64,000 bases of DNA, from the NCBI RefSeq assembly GCF_000331105.1, contig NC_020054.1, positions 6,079,815 to 6,143,814 of the forward strand, written 5' to 3'. The notes beneath the pieces are model-generated. The model made no database searches, was not told the DNA's origin, and was given only the letters and a program-made list of their open reading frames with translations. Source of the DNA: Fibrella aestuarina BUZ 2. Its GTDB lineage: Bacteria > Bacteroidota > Bacteroidia > Cytophagales > Spirosomataceae. The stretch's first letter is position 1, and each line of letters begins with the position of its first letter. Positions 1 through 9,423 of this stretch are shown here, piece after piece. The translations under genes and the position numbers were made by a program.

Positions 1-1253
1 CACACTTTGGCGGTGCCTTCAAAGCGTTCCCCTTCCTTGCCCGTGATCTTGGCGACCGAACCCGTGGGGGCCAGGTTGCCGTAGAGTACCTGCAAGTGCC
101 CGGTTTTCTTGATCGGCTGAGAGAGCGGGAATACGATTTTCTGGGCGTCGAAGTCGAGGTCGGGCGCGTCGGCGAGGTTCTCGGCAACGGTCTTACCCGT
201 TACGGTGAGGCAATCGCCGTGAATCAAGCCGTTCTGATAGAGGTATTTCATCACCGCCGGAACGCCTCCGATGGCGAGCATATCTTCCATATAATACTTG
301 CCGCTGGGCTTCAGGTCGGCGAGCAGGGGCGTGCGGTCACTGATGGCCTGAATCTCGTCGAGCGTCAGGTTGATGCCGGCCGCACGAGCGATGGCGAGGT
401 AATGCAGCACGGCGTTGGTTGACCCACCCAATGCCACGGTTACCGTCAGCGCGTTTTCGAGCGATTTCCGGCTGATGATGTCGGCGGGCGTGATGTTGCG
501 TTCGAGCAGCACTCGCATGGCGGCACCAATCTTTTTACACTCTTCCTGCTTGCCTTCGTGGGTGGCGGGGTAGCTGCTGCTGAAGGGCAAGCTCAGGCCC
601 ATAGCCTCGATGCTACTGGCCATGGTGTTGGCCGTATACATACCCCCGCAGGCACCGGCGCCGGGAATTGCGTTCTGAATGACGCCTTCGTAATCCTCGT
701 CGGAGATGGTGCCGGCGTATTTCTTACCAAGGGCCTCAAACGCCGACACGATGTCGAGTTTCTGTCCCTTGTAATGCCCTGACCGGATCGTTCCGCCGTA
801 TACCATGATGCTGGGCCGGTTGATGCGGGCCATCGCCATGATAGCGCCGGGCATGTTTTTATCACAGCCTACGACCGTCACGACGCCGTCGTACCACTGC
901 GCCACCACCACCGACTCAATGCTGTCGGCGATCAGGTCACGGCTCGGTAGCGAATAGCGCATCCCGTCGTTGCCGTTGGTCATGCCGTCGGATACGCCGA
1001 TGGTGTTAAAAATGAGCCCGACCAGCCCATTCGCCTGGATGCCTTGCTTCACGTAGACCGACAGCCCGTTGAGGTGCATGTTGCAGGTGTTGCCTTCATA
1101 CCCCGTGCTGGCGATGCCGATCTGCGGTTTCTGCATATCGTCGGCCGTCAGCCCAACGCCATACAGCATGGCTTTGGCGGCGGGGTTGTCCATTTTTTGC
1201 GTCAGCGTCTGGCTAAACCGGTTCAGTGAAGTGGGCGTCGTCTCTGTTGTCAT
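1..1253 (-). CDS. ilvD: Dihydroxy-acid dehydratase (3' end outside window)
   Basis: Catalyses dehydration of 2,3-dihydroxy-isovalerate and 2,3-dihydroxy-3-methylvalerate, the penultimate step of valine and isoleucine synthesis, in the cytoplasm. Translating the minus strand from ATG at 1253 gives about 417 residues that run off the left edge; the family is usually about 560 long. Three cysteines expected to hold the Fe-S cluster are visible: Cys57 (GNTCNMH), Cys129 (VGCDKNMPG) and Cys202 ([12 protein letters not shown]). The family signature around the last one is intact. The upstream gap holds a 14-bp palindrome close to the start codon but no leader peptide rich in branched-chain residues. 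The identification is firm; only the C-terminus is unseen. Confidence 0.96.
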   Translation of the reverse strand, partial: MTTETTPTSLNRFSQTLTQKMDNPAAKAMLYGVGLTADDMQKPQIGIASTGYEGNTCNMHLNGLSVYVKQGIQANGLVGLIFNTIGVSDGMTNGNDGMRYSLPSRDLIADSIESVVVAQWYDGVVTVVGCDKNMPGAIMAMARINRPSIMVYGGTIRSGHYKGQKLDIVSAFEALGKKYAGTISDEDYEGVIQNAIPGAGACGGMYTANTMASSIEAMGLSLPFSSSYPATHEGKQEECKKIGAAMRVLLERNITPADIISRKSLENALTVTVALGGSTNAVLHYLAIARAAGINLTLDEIQAISDRTPLLADLKPSGKYYMEDMLAIGGVPAVMKYLYQNGLIHGDCLTVTGKTVAENLADAPDLDFDAQKIVFPLSQPIKKTGHLQVLYGNLAPTGSVAKITGKEGERFEGTAKV

Positions 1254-1263
1254 TTTTACTGAT

Positions 1264-1277
1264 AGCGAAATTTCGCT
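1264..1277. promoter_or_regulatory. 14-bp palindrome just upstream of ilvD
   Basis: AGCGAAATTTCGCT is perfectly self-complementary and sits 10 bp upstream of the ilvD start, where a repressor or a translation-level structure could act. A second small hairpin (GTGCTTC/GAAGCAC, 1366-1383) lies further upstream. The function is inferred from position only. Confidence 0.35.
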
Positions 1278-1438
1278 GAATGCGTAATCGCGCTGTAAAG
1301 AAAAGCAGAGATTTTGTTTTTCAGAAACTCAAATCACTTTTTGTAAAAAAAGACCTTTTACTCAAGTGCTTCAGGTGAAGCACCCGCCCGTTACCGATCT
1401 TTCTAATCCATTATGTACTACCGCCACACTAGACCATC

Positions 1439-2254
1439 ATGCGCTGCTATACCTATCTCTTATCGTTACTCTGTCTTCTGCTAACCGGATCTGCCTTTGG
1501 TCAGTCGCTCAACGGGTCGTGGCAAGGGGCAATGGCGCCCGTTGGCAACGCCGGGCAGACCGTTCAAGGTACGGTTACACTGCGCGTTACAGGTGAAACC
1601 CTCACAGGCAACCTCACCGTGCAGGCAAATGGCACCATCGATAGCTATACGCTACAGGGACGGGTGCAGGGTGAGCAAACGGCGGGCACAGCAACGTACC
1701 CAGCCGATGGCAGTGTGTTTCAGTTTGAGGCGGCTATCCAGAACGGAGAGTTACTACTGGCGATTGGCCAAAACGGCAAGGCATTAATGAATGGTCGACT
1801 GGCCAGAACCGCGTTAAAATCGGGGCAGCCCCAACCCGCGCGCCCCACAGCCGTTACCAAACCAGACGGCCTCTACCGTGACCCGGCCCTTGTAGGCGCC
1901 TGGCAAACGACGGCCAACTACGGAGGCGGCCTCACCGACGGTGGGTTCTACGGCAGCACGTCGTCGATTATGCTACTCAACGCCGACGGCTCCTTTGGCG
2001 ACGGCGGGTCGGCGGGCTACGCCAGCGGGTCGGGAGTGTCGGTGCAGTCGTCGGGCGGCACCAACCCCAACAGCGCCATCGCCCGGCTCAACGCAATGGG
2101 CGCACGTTGGTACACCAAAGGCAATGTCATCTACGTGCGGATACGGGCCAACGGGCAGCAGGACGTACCTACGTCGACCTATTATATTGACAAGGGGCGT
2201 ATGCTCCTGACCGACCCCAAAACCGGCAAGAAAACCTTGTACACCCGACCCTGA
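1439..2254 (+). CDS. Secreted protein of unknown function
   Basis: A 271-residue protein with a clear signal peptide (residues 1-22, cleavage near AFGQS). The mature part falls into two halves: residues about 24-120, rich in beta-strand-like T/V/G alternation, and residues about 145-271, starting at GAWQTT and rich in Gly and Ser. A proline/alanine-rich linker (PQPARPTAV) joins them. No catalytic motif was recognised. It diverges from ilvD and is followed by a convergent reductase, so it looks monocistronic. It could be a lipocalin-like or other small beta-barrel periplasmic protein, but that is a guess from composition. Confidence 0.75.
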   Translation: MRCYTYLLSLLCLLLTGSAFGQSLNGSWQGAMAPVGNAGQTVQGTVTLRVTGETLTGNLTVQANGTIDSYTLQGRVQGEQTAGTATYPADGSVFQFEAAIQNGELLLAIGQNGKALMNGRLARTALKSGQPQPARPTAVTKPDGLYRDPALVGAWQTTANYGGGLTDGGFYGSTSSIMLLNADGSFGDGGSAGYASGSGVSVQSSGGTNPNSAIARLNAMGARWYTKGNVIYVRIRANGQQDVPTSTYYIDKGRMLLTDPKTGKKTLYTRP

Positions 2255-2308
2255 GCCGCTAATGGCTTGGCCAGCTTGACGGCTTCTGACTCCTTTATAG
2301 GTAGGTAC

Positions 2309-2980
2309 TCACTCGGCCGATTGGGCCGCCAGCGCCTGAATATCGCGTACCTCCAGCACTTGCCGTCGGGTGCTGTCGCCCACAGCATTAATCATGGCCT
2401 GCCCCAGTTCGGCCAACGTGAGTACGTAATTGGCCGCTACTTTGCGCAGGAACGGATACAGCCAGCTAATGTATTTGTAGGGCCCGAGCGTATTCTTCAA
2501 GCCAGGCGTCGGGTGGATATAGCCCGGCCGGAAATTAAATACCCGCTTGAAGGGCAGGGCCATCAGGTCATTTTCTGTCTTGCCTTTCACCCGCGCCCAC
2601 ATGCTTCGGCCTTTTTCGGAACTGTCGGTACCCGCGCCCGACACGTAGCAGAAGGTCATGTCGGGGTTCAGCCCACTCAGCAGCGTCGCCGTGTTGAGCG
2701 TCAGCGTATAGGTCGCTTTGTAATAATCAGCCTCGCTCATACCTACCGACGACACGCCCAGGCAAAAGAAACAGGCGTTGTAACCGGTCAGCGTCTCGGT
2801 ATGTGCATCGAGTTGATCAAAGGCTGGCACCACCAATTCGTCAAGCTTGGGGTGCGTCAGGCCGCAGCTACGCCGCCCTACCACCAGCACCCGCTCGACC
2901 GACGACCGTTGCAGACACTCGTGAAGCACGCCCTCCCCTACCATGCCGGTAGCACCAGTTATAATTGTACGAATTCCCAT
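2309..2980 (-). CDS. NAD(P)-binding Rossmann-fold oxidoreductase/epimerase-like protein
   Basis: A 223-residue protein opening with a dinucleotide-binding motif (ITGATGMVGEGVL, residues 6-18), followed by an acidic/basic patch after strand 2 (VVGRRS) and a short SDR-type core. It resembles the atypical SDR group (NmrA/epimerase-like) of small Bacteroidota proteins; the substrate cannot be named. The frame stays open upstream past the fabF start, but the ATG at 2980 places the glycine motif at the very N-terminus as usual and avoids overlap with fabF, so it was chosen. It is transcribed divergently from fabF across a 151-bp gap. Confidence 0.82.
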   Translation of the reverse strand: MGIRTIITGATGMVGEGVLHECLQRSSVERVLVVGRRSCGLTHPKLDELVVPAFDQLDAHTETLTGYNACFFCLGVSSVGMSEADYYKATYTLTLNTATLLSGLNPDMTFCYVSGAGTDSSEKGRSMWARVKGKTENDLMALPFKRVFNFRPGYIHPTPGLKNTLGPYKYISWLYPFLRKVAANYVLTLAELGQAMINAVGDSTRRQVLEVRDIQALAAQSAE

Positions 2981-3131
2981 ACCGGTAAAAATACAATTAA
3001 TTGCTTCGGTGCAATAGCCTACACAAGCTGGCAGGCCATATACGCCCTTTCCTGCCGCCGATAAAGCGTATGATTTTTCTAATTCCCCGAATCCAACCAT
3101 CTTTGCGGGCATAGAAAGCATACCCGCAATT

Positions 3132-4385
3132 ATGGAGTTAAAACGAGTCGTTGTGACGGGCTTAGGTGCCCTTACCCCCATCGGAAACACCGTTGCCGAT
3201 TTCTGGCAGGGTCTCAGCACAGGCACCAGCGGAGCCGCGCCCATCACGAAATTCGACGCGACGTTATTTAAAACCCGGTTCGCCTGTGAAGTCAAAGGCT
3301 TTGATCCGCTCAATTATTTCGACCGGAAAGAGGCCCGCAAGATGGACGGCTACGTTCACTACGCCATCGTCACGGCCGATCAGGCCATCGAAGACGCCGG
3401 GCTGCTCAGCGAAGGCATCAACAAAGAGCGGGTCGGGGTTATCTGGGCGTCGGGGATCGGCGGTCTTCACAGTTTTCAGGAAGAAGTACTCGCCTATGGT
3501 GCTGGCAACAAAGTGCCCCGCTTCAGCCCCTTCTTTATCCCGAAGATGATCGCCGACATGGGCGCCGGCCTGATCTCGATCCGGCACGGGTTCATGGGCG
3601 TCAATTTTGCGCCGGTTTCGGCCTGCGCATCGAGCACCCACGCCCTGATCGACGCCTTCAACTACATCCGGCTGGGTAAAGCCGACGCCATCGTGACGGG
3701 TGGTTCCGAATATGTCATCACCGATTCGGCGCTGGGCGGTTTTAGCAACATGAAAGCCCTGTCGGAGCGGAACGACGAACCGCAGCGGGCCTCGCGCCCC
3801 TTCGACGCCGACCGCGACGGTTTTGTATTGGGCGAAGGGGGTGGCGGCATCATCCTGGAAGATTACGACCACGCCAAAGCACGCGGCGCGAAAATCTATT
3901 GCGAACTAGTAGGCACCGGGGCTACGGCCGACGCCTACCACATGACCGGCACGCACCCCGAGGGCCTCGGCGCGGCCAATGCCATGCGTGAAGCCCTGCG
4001 CGAAGCCGGCCTGCAACCCGACCAAATCGACTACCTGAACGTGCACGCGACCTCGACGCCCATCGGCGACGTGTCGGAAGCCAAAGCCATCGTGAAGGTA
4101 TTCGGCGAAAACCCAACGAACCTGAACATCAGCGCGACCAAGTCGATGACGGGTCACCTGCTGGGTGCCGCCGGGGCTATCGAAGGCGTGGCGGGCATCC
4201 TGGCGATGCAGCACAACCTGATTCCGCCGACGATCAACCTCGAGAACCGCGACGAGAACGTACCGGCCGGCCTGAACCTGACGCCCAACGTCGCGCAGGC
4301 CAAACCGGTCAACACGGTAATGAGCAACACGTTTGGCTTTGGTGGCCACAACGCTACCGTACTGTTCAAACGACTGGAAGCGTAA
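3132..4385 (+). CDS. fabF: 3-oxoacyl-[acyl-carrier-protein] synthase II
   Basis: Elongating condensing enzyme of type II fatty acid synthesis, joining malonyl-ACP to acyl-ACP in the cytoplasm. The 417-residue length is normal for FabF. The thiolase-fold triad is visible: Cys165 (VSACASST), His305 (NVHATST) and His342 (TGHLLGAAG), with the conserved lysine Lys337 (ATKSMTG). The ending NTFGFGGHNATVLF is also typical. No acyl-carrier gene sits beside it. It is followed by a hairpin and a glycosyltransferase. A near-consensus promoter box (CATCTTTG, one mismatch to TAnnTTTG) lies just upstream. Confidence 0.96.
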   Translation: MELKRVVVTGLGALTPIGNTVADFWQGLSTGTSGAAPITKFDATLFKTRFACEVKGFDPLNYFDRKEARKMDGYVHYAIVTADQAIEDAGLLSEGINKERVGVIWASGIGGLHSFQEEVLAYGAGNKVPRFSPFFIPKMIADMGAGLISIRHGFMGVNFAPVSACASSTHALIDAFNYIRLGKADAIVTGGSEYVITDSALGGFSNMKALSERNDEPQRASRPFDADRDGFVLGEGGGGIILEDYDHAKARGAKIYCELVGTGATADAYHMTGTHPEGLGAANAMREALREAGLQPDQIDYLNVHATSTPIGDVSEAKAIVKVFGENPTNLNISATKSMTGHLLGAAGAIEGVAGILAMQHNLIPPTINLENRDENVPAGLNLTPNVAQAKPVNTVMSNTFGFGGHNATVLFKRLEA

Positions 4386-4407
4386 TTTGGCCATACGGCT
4401 CACTGTC

Positions 4408-4465
4408 AACGTCCAAAGTCCAATGGCTATCTGCGCACCAGCAAGGTCATTGGGCTTTGGACGTT
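4408..4465. repeat. Intergenic 18-bp hairpin between fabF and glycosyltransferase
   Basis: Arms 4408-4425 (AACGTCCAAAGTCCAATG) and 4448-4465 are inverted copies with one mismatch, separated by 22 nt. The arm contains the internal repeat GTCCAA. It has no long T-run, so it may be an mRNA processing or stability element rather than a simple terminator. It belongs with the other word-repeat hairpins in this window. Confidence 0.7.
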
Positions 4466-4483
4466 TCACTTTATTAACACGCC

Positions 4484-5575
4484 ATGAGGCACATTTTCGT
4501 CGATACCGAGCGCATGCGCGACCTGAACAGCGGGTTGGGCCAAACCTGTTTGCGCGTGGGTCAGGAGTTGGTCAGGCAACAGCCGTCAGGTACGTCGCTG
4601 ACCTTTTTGGTACCGCCGGGACAATCGGGTGTTTTTGGCGAGCCGTCAGGTACGTTGCAGTATCGAGAAGCGAGCTGGTGGCAGCGGTTCTACGGACCCG
4701 GTCCGGCGGCGGGCTCAGCGGGCACCGACCGGTTCGATGTCTGGCACAACCTGCATCAGGACGCCGCCTACTGGCCTTCGCACCAGCCCGACCGGCTGAT
4801 TCTGACCATCAACGACCTGAACTTTCTGGAACGCCCCGATTATTCCGACGAGAAGAAGCAGCGCAAACTGGCGGCCGTTCAACGCCGCATCGACCGGGCG
4901 CAGGTGCTCACCACCATCTCGAACTATACGGCGGGGGTGGTGCGGCAGCACCTGAACGTACCTGACAGCAAGCCCCTGCAGACGGTTTACATCGGTGTGT
5001 CGGAGCTGCCACCCGTGCCGATCAACATGCCCGCCGCGCTGGGTACGTTGGCAAAGCCGTTTTTTTTGTTTCTGGGCGTCATTCATCCCAAAAAGAACAT
5101 TCACGTGCTACTGGCCCTCGCGCAGGCGTTCCCCGACTACACGCTGGTCCTGGCCGGGCGCGACAATCACCCCTACGCGGCGCACCTACGGCAACAGGCC
5201 GAGCAGTTAGGCGTGGCCAACAACGTGTTGTTTACGGGGCCAGTGGATGAAGCGGCCAAAGCGTGGCTCTATGCGCATTGCGAGGCCTTTCTGTTTCCGT
5301 CGTTGAGCGAGGGCTTCGGCCTGCCGGTTGTCGAGGCCATGCACTACGGCAAACCGGTTTTTCTGTCTCGGCTCACCAGCCTGCCCGAGGTGGGCGGCAA
5401 GGAAGCGTTTTACTTCGATTCCTTCGGGCCCGAGGCCATTGTCGAGACGTTCCGGGCGGGTATGCAAGCCTACTACGACGATCCGCTCAAAGCCCAGCGA
5501 CTTACCTGGCAGGCCAACCGCTTCAGCTGGCAGCAAACCGGCAAGGCTTACTGGGCTTTGTACCTTGAGGCTTAG
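4484..5575 (+). CDS. GT4-family glycosyltransferase
   Basis: A 363-residue GT-B glycosyltransferase that transfers a sugar from a nucleotide donor. The C-terminal domain carries the group 1 pattern: FFLFLGVIHPKKN (start of the donor domain, about residue 190), the VLFTGPVDE segment, and FPSLSEGFGLPVVEAMHYGKPV with the E-x7-E donor-binding pair (about residues 269-290). The N-terminal acceptor domain is short and begins MRHIFVDTERMRDLNSGLGQ. The acceptor is unknown. It lies 98 bp downstream of fabF with a hairpin between, and is not next to other polysaccharide genes. Confidence 0.9.
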   Translation: MRHIFVDTERMRDLNSGLGQTCLRVGQELVRQQPSGTSLTFLVPPGQSGVFGEPSGTLQYREASWWQRFYGPGPAAGSAGTDRFDVWHNLHQDAAYWPSHQPDRLILTINDLNFLERPDYSDEKKQRKLAAVQRRIDRAQVLTTISNYTAGVVRQHLNVPDSKPLQTVYIGVSELPPVPINMPAALGTLAKPFFLFLGVIHPKKNIHVLLALAQAFPDYTLVLAGRDNHPYAAHLRQQAEQLGVANNVLFTGPVDEAAKAWLYAHCEAFLFPSLSEGFGLPVVEAMHYGKPVFLSRLTSLPEVGGKEAFYFDSFGPEAIVETFRAGMQAYYDDPLKAQRLTWQANRFSWQQTGKAYWALYLEA

Positions 5576-5822
5576 GGCCCGGGGCGGGGGGCGCAGGGCT
5601 GGTTTAACAACGTTTTTATCGTCCTTAGGCCCCCTGCTCCTAGCCCCCTGCTCACGGCTGTTAAAAGTTGTTAAGCGGCCGTTAGACAACGAATTTTTGG
5701 GCCTTCGGTCATCGTTATGTTGACAGAAGCGGCACCCTGGGCAACTCAATTATTCCGCGAAACTCAGACCTTTTTGCCGCCATTTTAGTTCTACACAAAA
5801 CAGTTTTTAGTACCTACTAATC
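5576..5822. other. Gene-free region upstream of htrA
   Basis: This 247-bp gap holds a GC-rich stretch with a 10-bp direct repeat (CCCCCTGCTC twice, about 5633-5656), loosely complementary to the G-rich segment at 5578-5600. It also carries TTTAACAACGTTTTT, partly complementary to the tandem box at 5660-5676. No small gene was found. Confidence 0.5.
5660..5676 (+). promoter_or_regulatory. GTTAA-N5-GTTAA tandem box upstream of htrA
   Basis: GTTAAAAGTTGTTAAGC contains two GTTAA half-sites exactly 10 bp apart, the spacing expected for an OmpR-family dimer. The identical 17 nt recur at 27409-27425, next to an OmpR-type two-component operon. The arrangement mirrors the CpxR box (GTAAA-N5-GTAAA) upstream of degP in enterobacteria. 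Binding is inferred. Confidence 0.5.
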
Positions 5823-7349
5823 ATGAAAAGCAACTGGAAAGTTTTAGTGTTGATTGCGCTGCTTTCGAGTGGCGTTACGCTGGCCGCTTACAACCTGCTG
5901 GGTTTTAACAAGCGGGATGTAATCTTCACCGAGTCGGCTGGCTCGCCCATGAGTCGGCTGGCTTCGCTGACGGGCAACGCGCCCTCGGGTGCCCCTGGCG
6001 ACTTCTCATACGCCGCTGAAGCCGTCACCCCGACGGTCGTGCATATACGCACCACCATTACCCGTACTGTACGTCAGCAACAAGTTCCCGATATCTTCCG
6101 CGATTTCTTTGGCGATGAGGGCTTCCCCGGTCAGGGGCAGGGTCGTCCGCGCCGTGAGCAAGGTCAGGCATCTGGTTCAGGGGTGATCATCTCGAAAGAT
6201 GGCTACATCGTAACCAACAACCACGTGGTACAGGACGCCGACGAAGTAGAGGTAGTGATGACCGACAAGCGCAGCTTCAAAGCCAAAGTGGTGGGCACCG
6301 ACCCCCTCACCGACCTCGCCGTTGTGAAAGTAGAGGCCAACAACCTGCCGTCCATCACGCTGGGCGACTCTGATGGTCTGAAACTAGGCGAATGGGTATT
6401 GGCCGTTGGTTACCCGCTTGATCTTGAATCGACGGTTACGGCCGGTATCGTAAGCGCTAAAGGCCGGGGTATCGGTATCCTGAGCCGCAATCAGCAGCAA
6501 CAGCAGCCGGGTGGCAAGGCCGTCGATACGCCCATCGAGTCGTTTATCCAGACGGATGCCGCCATCAACCCTGGTAACTCGGGTGGTGCGCTGGTCAACC
6601 TGCGCGGTGAACTAGTGGGTATCAACTCAGCTATCGCCTCAGCCACAGGTTACTACAGCGGTTATGGGTTTGCCGTACCGGTGTCACTGGTGAAAAAAGT
6701 AACGGCCGACCTGCTGAAATACGGCAACGTACAACGCGGCTACATCGGTATTCTGCCCCGCGAGCTGGACAGCAAAACGGCTACCGAACTGGGCACGAAA
6801 GTAGGCCGTGGTATCTACGTAGAAAGCGTGACCGAGAACGGCGCGGCTAAAGCGGCCGGTATCCAGAAAGGCGACGTGATCGTGAAGATGGAAGGCCAAC
6901 CGCTCGATTCAGACGCACAGATGCGCGAAATCGTGGGTCGTCGTCGGCCGGGCGATGTCGTCAACGTAACCATCAACCGGGGTGGCTCAGAGAAAGAGCT
7001 GAAGCTCGAACTCCGCAACCGCAACGGCGGTCGTGACGTGATCAAGAAAGAAGAAATGGCCGTGGCGGGTATGAAATCGCTGGGCGCCGAATTCTCGAAC
7101 CTCACCGACCGTGAACGTCAGCAACTTGGCGTCAACGGCGGGGTGCGGGTCACGAAAATTCTGGATGGTAAAATGGCCGAAACCGACGTAGAGGAAGGGT
7201 TCATCATCGTGAAGGCCAATGGCAAGAACGTGAAAACCGTGAAAGACCTCGAAACCATCGTGGGTACGGTGAAAGAGGGCGAAGGCTTGCTGTTGATCGG
7301 GATGTACCCCAACAGCTCACGCATGATCTACTACGCCGTGCCGATGTAA
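5823..7349 (+). CDS. htrA: HtrA/Do-family periplasmic serine protease with PDZ domains
   Basis: A 508-residue envelope protease/chaperone that degrades misfolded exported proteins. An N-terminal membrane anchor or signal (residues about 6-26) is followed by the trypsin-like domain with triad His134 (NNHVV), Asp164 (DPLTDLAVVKV) and Ser253 (NPGNSGGAL). Two PDZ domains follow: about 290-390 (GYIGILPREL, GDVIVKMEGQPL) and about 415-505, the second more divergent. A PQG/RREQG-rich linker follows residue 95, as in the LA loop. It is monocistronic, with a terminator right after the stop codon and a tandem GTTAA box 147 bp upstream, suggesting stress control. Confidence 0.95.
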   Translation: MKSNWKVLVLIALLSSGVTLAAYNLLGFNKRDVIFTESAGSPMSRLASLTGNAPSGAPGDFSYAAEAVTPTVVHIRTTITRTVRQQQVPDIFRDFFGDEGFPGQGQGRPRREQGQASGSGVIISKDGYIVTNNHVVQDADEVEVVMTDKRSFKAKVVGTDPLTDLAVVKVEANNLPSITLGDSDGLKLGEWVLAVGYPLDLESTVTAGIVSAKGRGIGILSRNQQQQQPGGKAVDTPIESFIQTDAAINPGNSGGALVNLRGELVGINSAIASATGYYSGYGFAVPVSLVKKVTADLLKYGNVQRGYIGILPRELDSKTATELGTKVGRGIYVESVTENGAAKAAGIQKGDVIVKMEGQPLDSDAQMREIVGRRRPGDVVNVTINRGGSEKELKLELRNRNGGRDVIKKEEMAVAGMKSLGAEFSNLTDRERQQLGVNGGVRVTKILDGKMAETDVEEGFIIVKANGKNVKTVKDLETIVGTVKEGEGLLLIGMYPNSSRMIYYAVPM

Positions 7350-7373
7350 GGCTTTAACAAAAAGTACGCATAC

Positions 7374-7404
7374 AAAAAGGCAGTTCTTATGAGCTGCCTT
7401 TTTT
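7374..7404 (+). terminator. Intrinsic terminator of htrA
   Basis: AAAAAGGCAGTTC-TTAT-GAGCTGCC followed by TTTTTT forms an 8-bp stem (one G-U pair) with a tetraloop, 25 bp after the htrA stop. Confidence 0.88.
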
Positions 7405-7441
7405 GCGTTGTTACGGAGACAACTCGATCTAAAGAATTGAT

Positions 7442-7473
7442 AAAAAGAAAAGGGCGGCCACGATGGGCCGCCC
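7442..7473 (-). terminator. Intrinsic terminator of gmd
   Basis: GGGCGGCC (7452-7459) pairs with GGCCGCCC (7466-7473). Read on the minus strand, the stem is followed by TTTTCTTTTTA. It lies about 23 bp beyond the gmd stop. Confidence 0.88.
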
Positions 7474-7495
7474 CTACAGGCAACGTACCTGGATT

Positions 7496-8608
7496 CTATT
7501 CGTAATAATTCAGCACCTGATGGCCGCTCTTCGCCAGCAGTTGGTCGCGCTGGAAGAGGGTGATATCGGCCTGCATCATGTCTTTCACCAGCGCGGGCAG
7601 ATCGTACTTCGGCGTCCAGTTCAGTTTGGTCATTGCCTTGGTGGGATCACCCAGCAGCAGGTCTACTTCCGTCGGGCGGAAATAGCGGGGGTCGATCGCC
7701 ATTACTTCCTTGCCAACCTCAACCGGGAACTCGGGGTTGCTGGCGCTGACAACGTAAGCTTTTTCTTCCACCCCTTCACCACGGAACTCTAGCTCGACGC
7801 CGATTTCCTGGAAGGCCATTTTGATGAAGTCACGCACCGTCGTGGTTACGCCTGTAGCGATCACGAAGTCTTCGGGGGTATCCTGTTGCAGAATCAGGTA
7901 CATCGCCTCAACGTAGTCTTTGGCGTGGCCCCAGTCGCGCAGGGAGTCGATGTTGCCCATGAACACTTTATCCTGCAGGCCCAGACCGATCCGGGCTACG
8001 GCGCGGGTGATCTTGCGCGTAACGAAGGTCTCGCCGCGCAGGGGTGATTCGTGGTTGAACAGAATCCCGTTACAGGCAAACATGTTGTAGGCTTCGCGGT
8101 AATTGACCGTGATCCAGTAGCCATACAATTTAGCAACGGCATACGGCGAACGCGGGTAGAACGGCGTGGTTTCCGACTGAGCGTGGCCTTGCACCCCACC
8201 ATACAGTTCCGAGGTCGATGCCTGGTAAATGCGTGTCTTCTCAGTCAGGCCCAGCAGCCGCACCGCCTCCAGAATACGAAGTGTACCGATGCCATCCACC
8301 TGCGCCGTGTATTCCGGCTCGTCGAAGCTCACCCGTACGTGCGACATGGCACCGAGGTTGTAGATCTCGTCGGGCTGCACCTCCTGAATCAACCGGATGA
8401 TGTTCGTTGAATCCGACAGATCGCCGTAGTGCAGTTTGAAACGAACGTGCTGTTCATGCGGGTCTTCGTACATGTGGTCGATCCGCTGCGTATTGAACAG
8501 CGAGCTCCGACGCTTGACACCATGTACCTCATACCCTTTTTCGAGCAGCAATTCAGCTAGGTAAGCTCCATCCTGCCCGGTGATGCCAGTGATCAACGCT
8601 TTTTTCAT
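7496..8608 (-). CDS. gmd: GDP-mannose 4,6-dehydratase
   Basis: Converts GDP-D-mannose to GDP-4-keto-6-deoxy-D-mannose, the precursor of GDP-fucose, rhamnose and related sugars. The 370 residues match full-length GMD. It has the NADP-binding start [25 protein letters not shown], the [13 protein letters not shown] segment typical of the family, the catalytic region STSELYG, and [10 protein letters not shown] with the Tyr-x3-Lys pair. [19 protein letters not shown] and the [13 protein letters not shown] motif are also present. It is monocistronic and lies some 30 kb from the capsule locus, which has its own shorter paralogue (37017-37991). No fcl-type epimerase neighbours it. Confidence 0.96.
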   Translation of the reverse strand: MKKALITGITGQDGAYLAELLLEKGYEVHGVKRRSSLFNTQRIDHMYEDPHEQHVRFKLHYGDLSDSTNIIRLIQEVQPDEIYNLGAMSHVRVSFDEPEYTAQVDGIGTLRILEAVRLLGLTEKTRIYQASTSELYGGVQGHAQSETTPFYPRSPYAVAKLYGYWITVNYREAYNMFACNGILFNHESPLRGETFVTRKITRAVARIGLGLQDKVFMGNIDSLRDWGHAKDYVEAMYLILQQDTPEDFVIATGVTTTVRDFIKMAFQEIGVELEFRGEGVEEKAYVVSASNPEFPVEVGKEVMAIDPRYFRPTEVDLLLGDPTKAMTKLNWTPKYDLPALVKDMMQADITLFQRDQLLAKSGHQVLNYYE

Positions 8609-8786
8609 AAGTGTATCAGAAAAGTTTGCATTTAACTCGGTGTACTTTTCTAATTGTTAGGATGCCTAACGCAACAAGAGTAACGTTATTTGTCAACAAC
8701 AATTAGATAATTCGCCGAACAAATTGAATTTGTAAGATTTTGTGTATCAAGCCGTAAAACTACACGATAACAGCCACATCATTGCA

Positions 8787-9371
8787 TTATTTTATTAAAA
8801 TGCTCCGACGCACATCCACTTTATCGGGTTGCATTTGCGCACCGGCAAATAGGGTTTTCAGCCGGGCGAAATAGCGTTCAGCATCCATTTTTCGCATAAA
8901 ATCGCCCACTTTCAGCCGGTAAGTCGGCTGTTGATAACTGGTGTAGGCGCTCAATTCCGGGAACTGTTTGTAGACCTCCAATTTGGCCGCATCGGCAGCA
9001 GCACGCTCATTGCCCACATAAATCTGCACCCGGTAGCCCGGTGCATAACGTACCCGGCGGTTCTGCTGAGCAATGGTGTCCAACAGCGCGTCGAGCCGCT
9101 TATTTATATGCAGAGCCTCAGCCGGAGCGGGCGGTGCGCTGGCTTTCCTGGGGATTTCGGCGGAGCGCGTAACGGGAGGCGCCGATGTCGTTACGACCAC
9201 CTCCCTGCGGGGCGGTGTATACACGGGGCGAGCCGCCGTAAGATCTTCCGAATACTCGTTGTAGTTGCTGGTGGTGGTGCGGCTACTGGTGGTGGCGGGG
9301 CTGGGCGCGCAAGCCTGGATAAACAACCAGATTCCGCTCAACGCAAACCCATACTTCCTGAGACCATTCAT
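8787..9371 (-). CDS. SPOR-domain lipoprotein
   Basis: A 194-residue envelope protein. The N-terminus is a lipoprotein signal with lipobox LFIQAC (Cys21). A low-complexity Ser/Thr/Pro-rich linker (residues 22-90) leads to a SPOR-like domain at about 108-194 (YRVQIYVGNERAAAD, YRLKVGDFMRKMDAERYFARLK). SPOR domains bind denuded glycan strands of peptidoglycan, often at division sites, so a cell-wall role is likely. It is transcribed divergently from murB, with back-to-back promoter boxes in the gap. Confidence 0.87.
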   Translation of the reverse strand: MNGLRKYGFALSGIWLFIQACAPSPATTSSRTTTSNYNEYSEDLTAARPVYTPPRREVVVTTSAPPVTRSAEIPRKASAPPAPAEALHINKRLDALLDTIAQQNRRVRYAPGYRVQIYVGNERAAADAAKLEVYKQFPELSAYTSYQQPTYRLKVGDFMRKMDAERYFARLKTLFAGAQMQPDKVDVRRSILIK

Positions 9372-9414
9372 ACGTAATTGGCATTTCGCTGACTCACACG
9401 AGCCAGCCTGCCCA

Positions 9415-9422
9415 CAAACTTA
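9415..9422 (-). promoter_or_regulatory. Bacteroidota -7 box for the SPOR lipoprotein gene
   Basis: TAAGTTTG on the minus strand is a perfect TAnnTTTG match, 44 bp upstream of the start codon. No clear -33 TTTG was identified. Confidence 0.5.
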
Positions 9423-9423
9423 C

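Noticed and set aside
1254..1438. Branched-chain leader peptide attenuator for ilvD
   Set aside because: Minus-strand ATGs here are followed by stops within a few codons and no Leu/Val/Ile-rich frame or T-tailed terminator is present.
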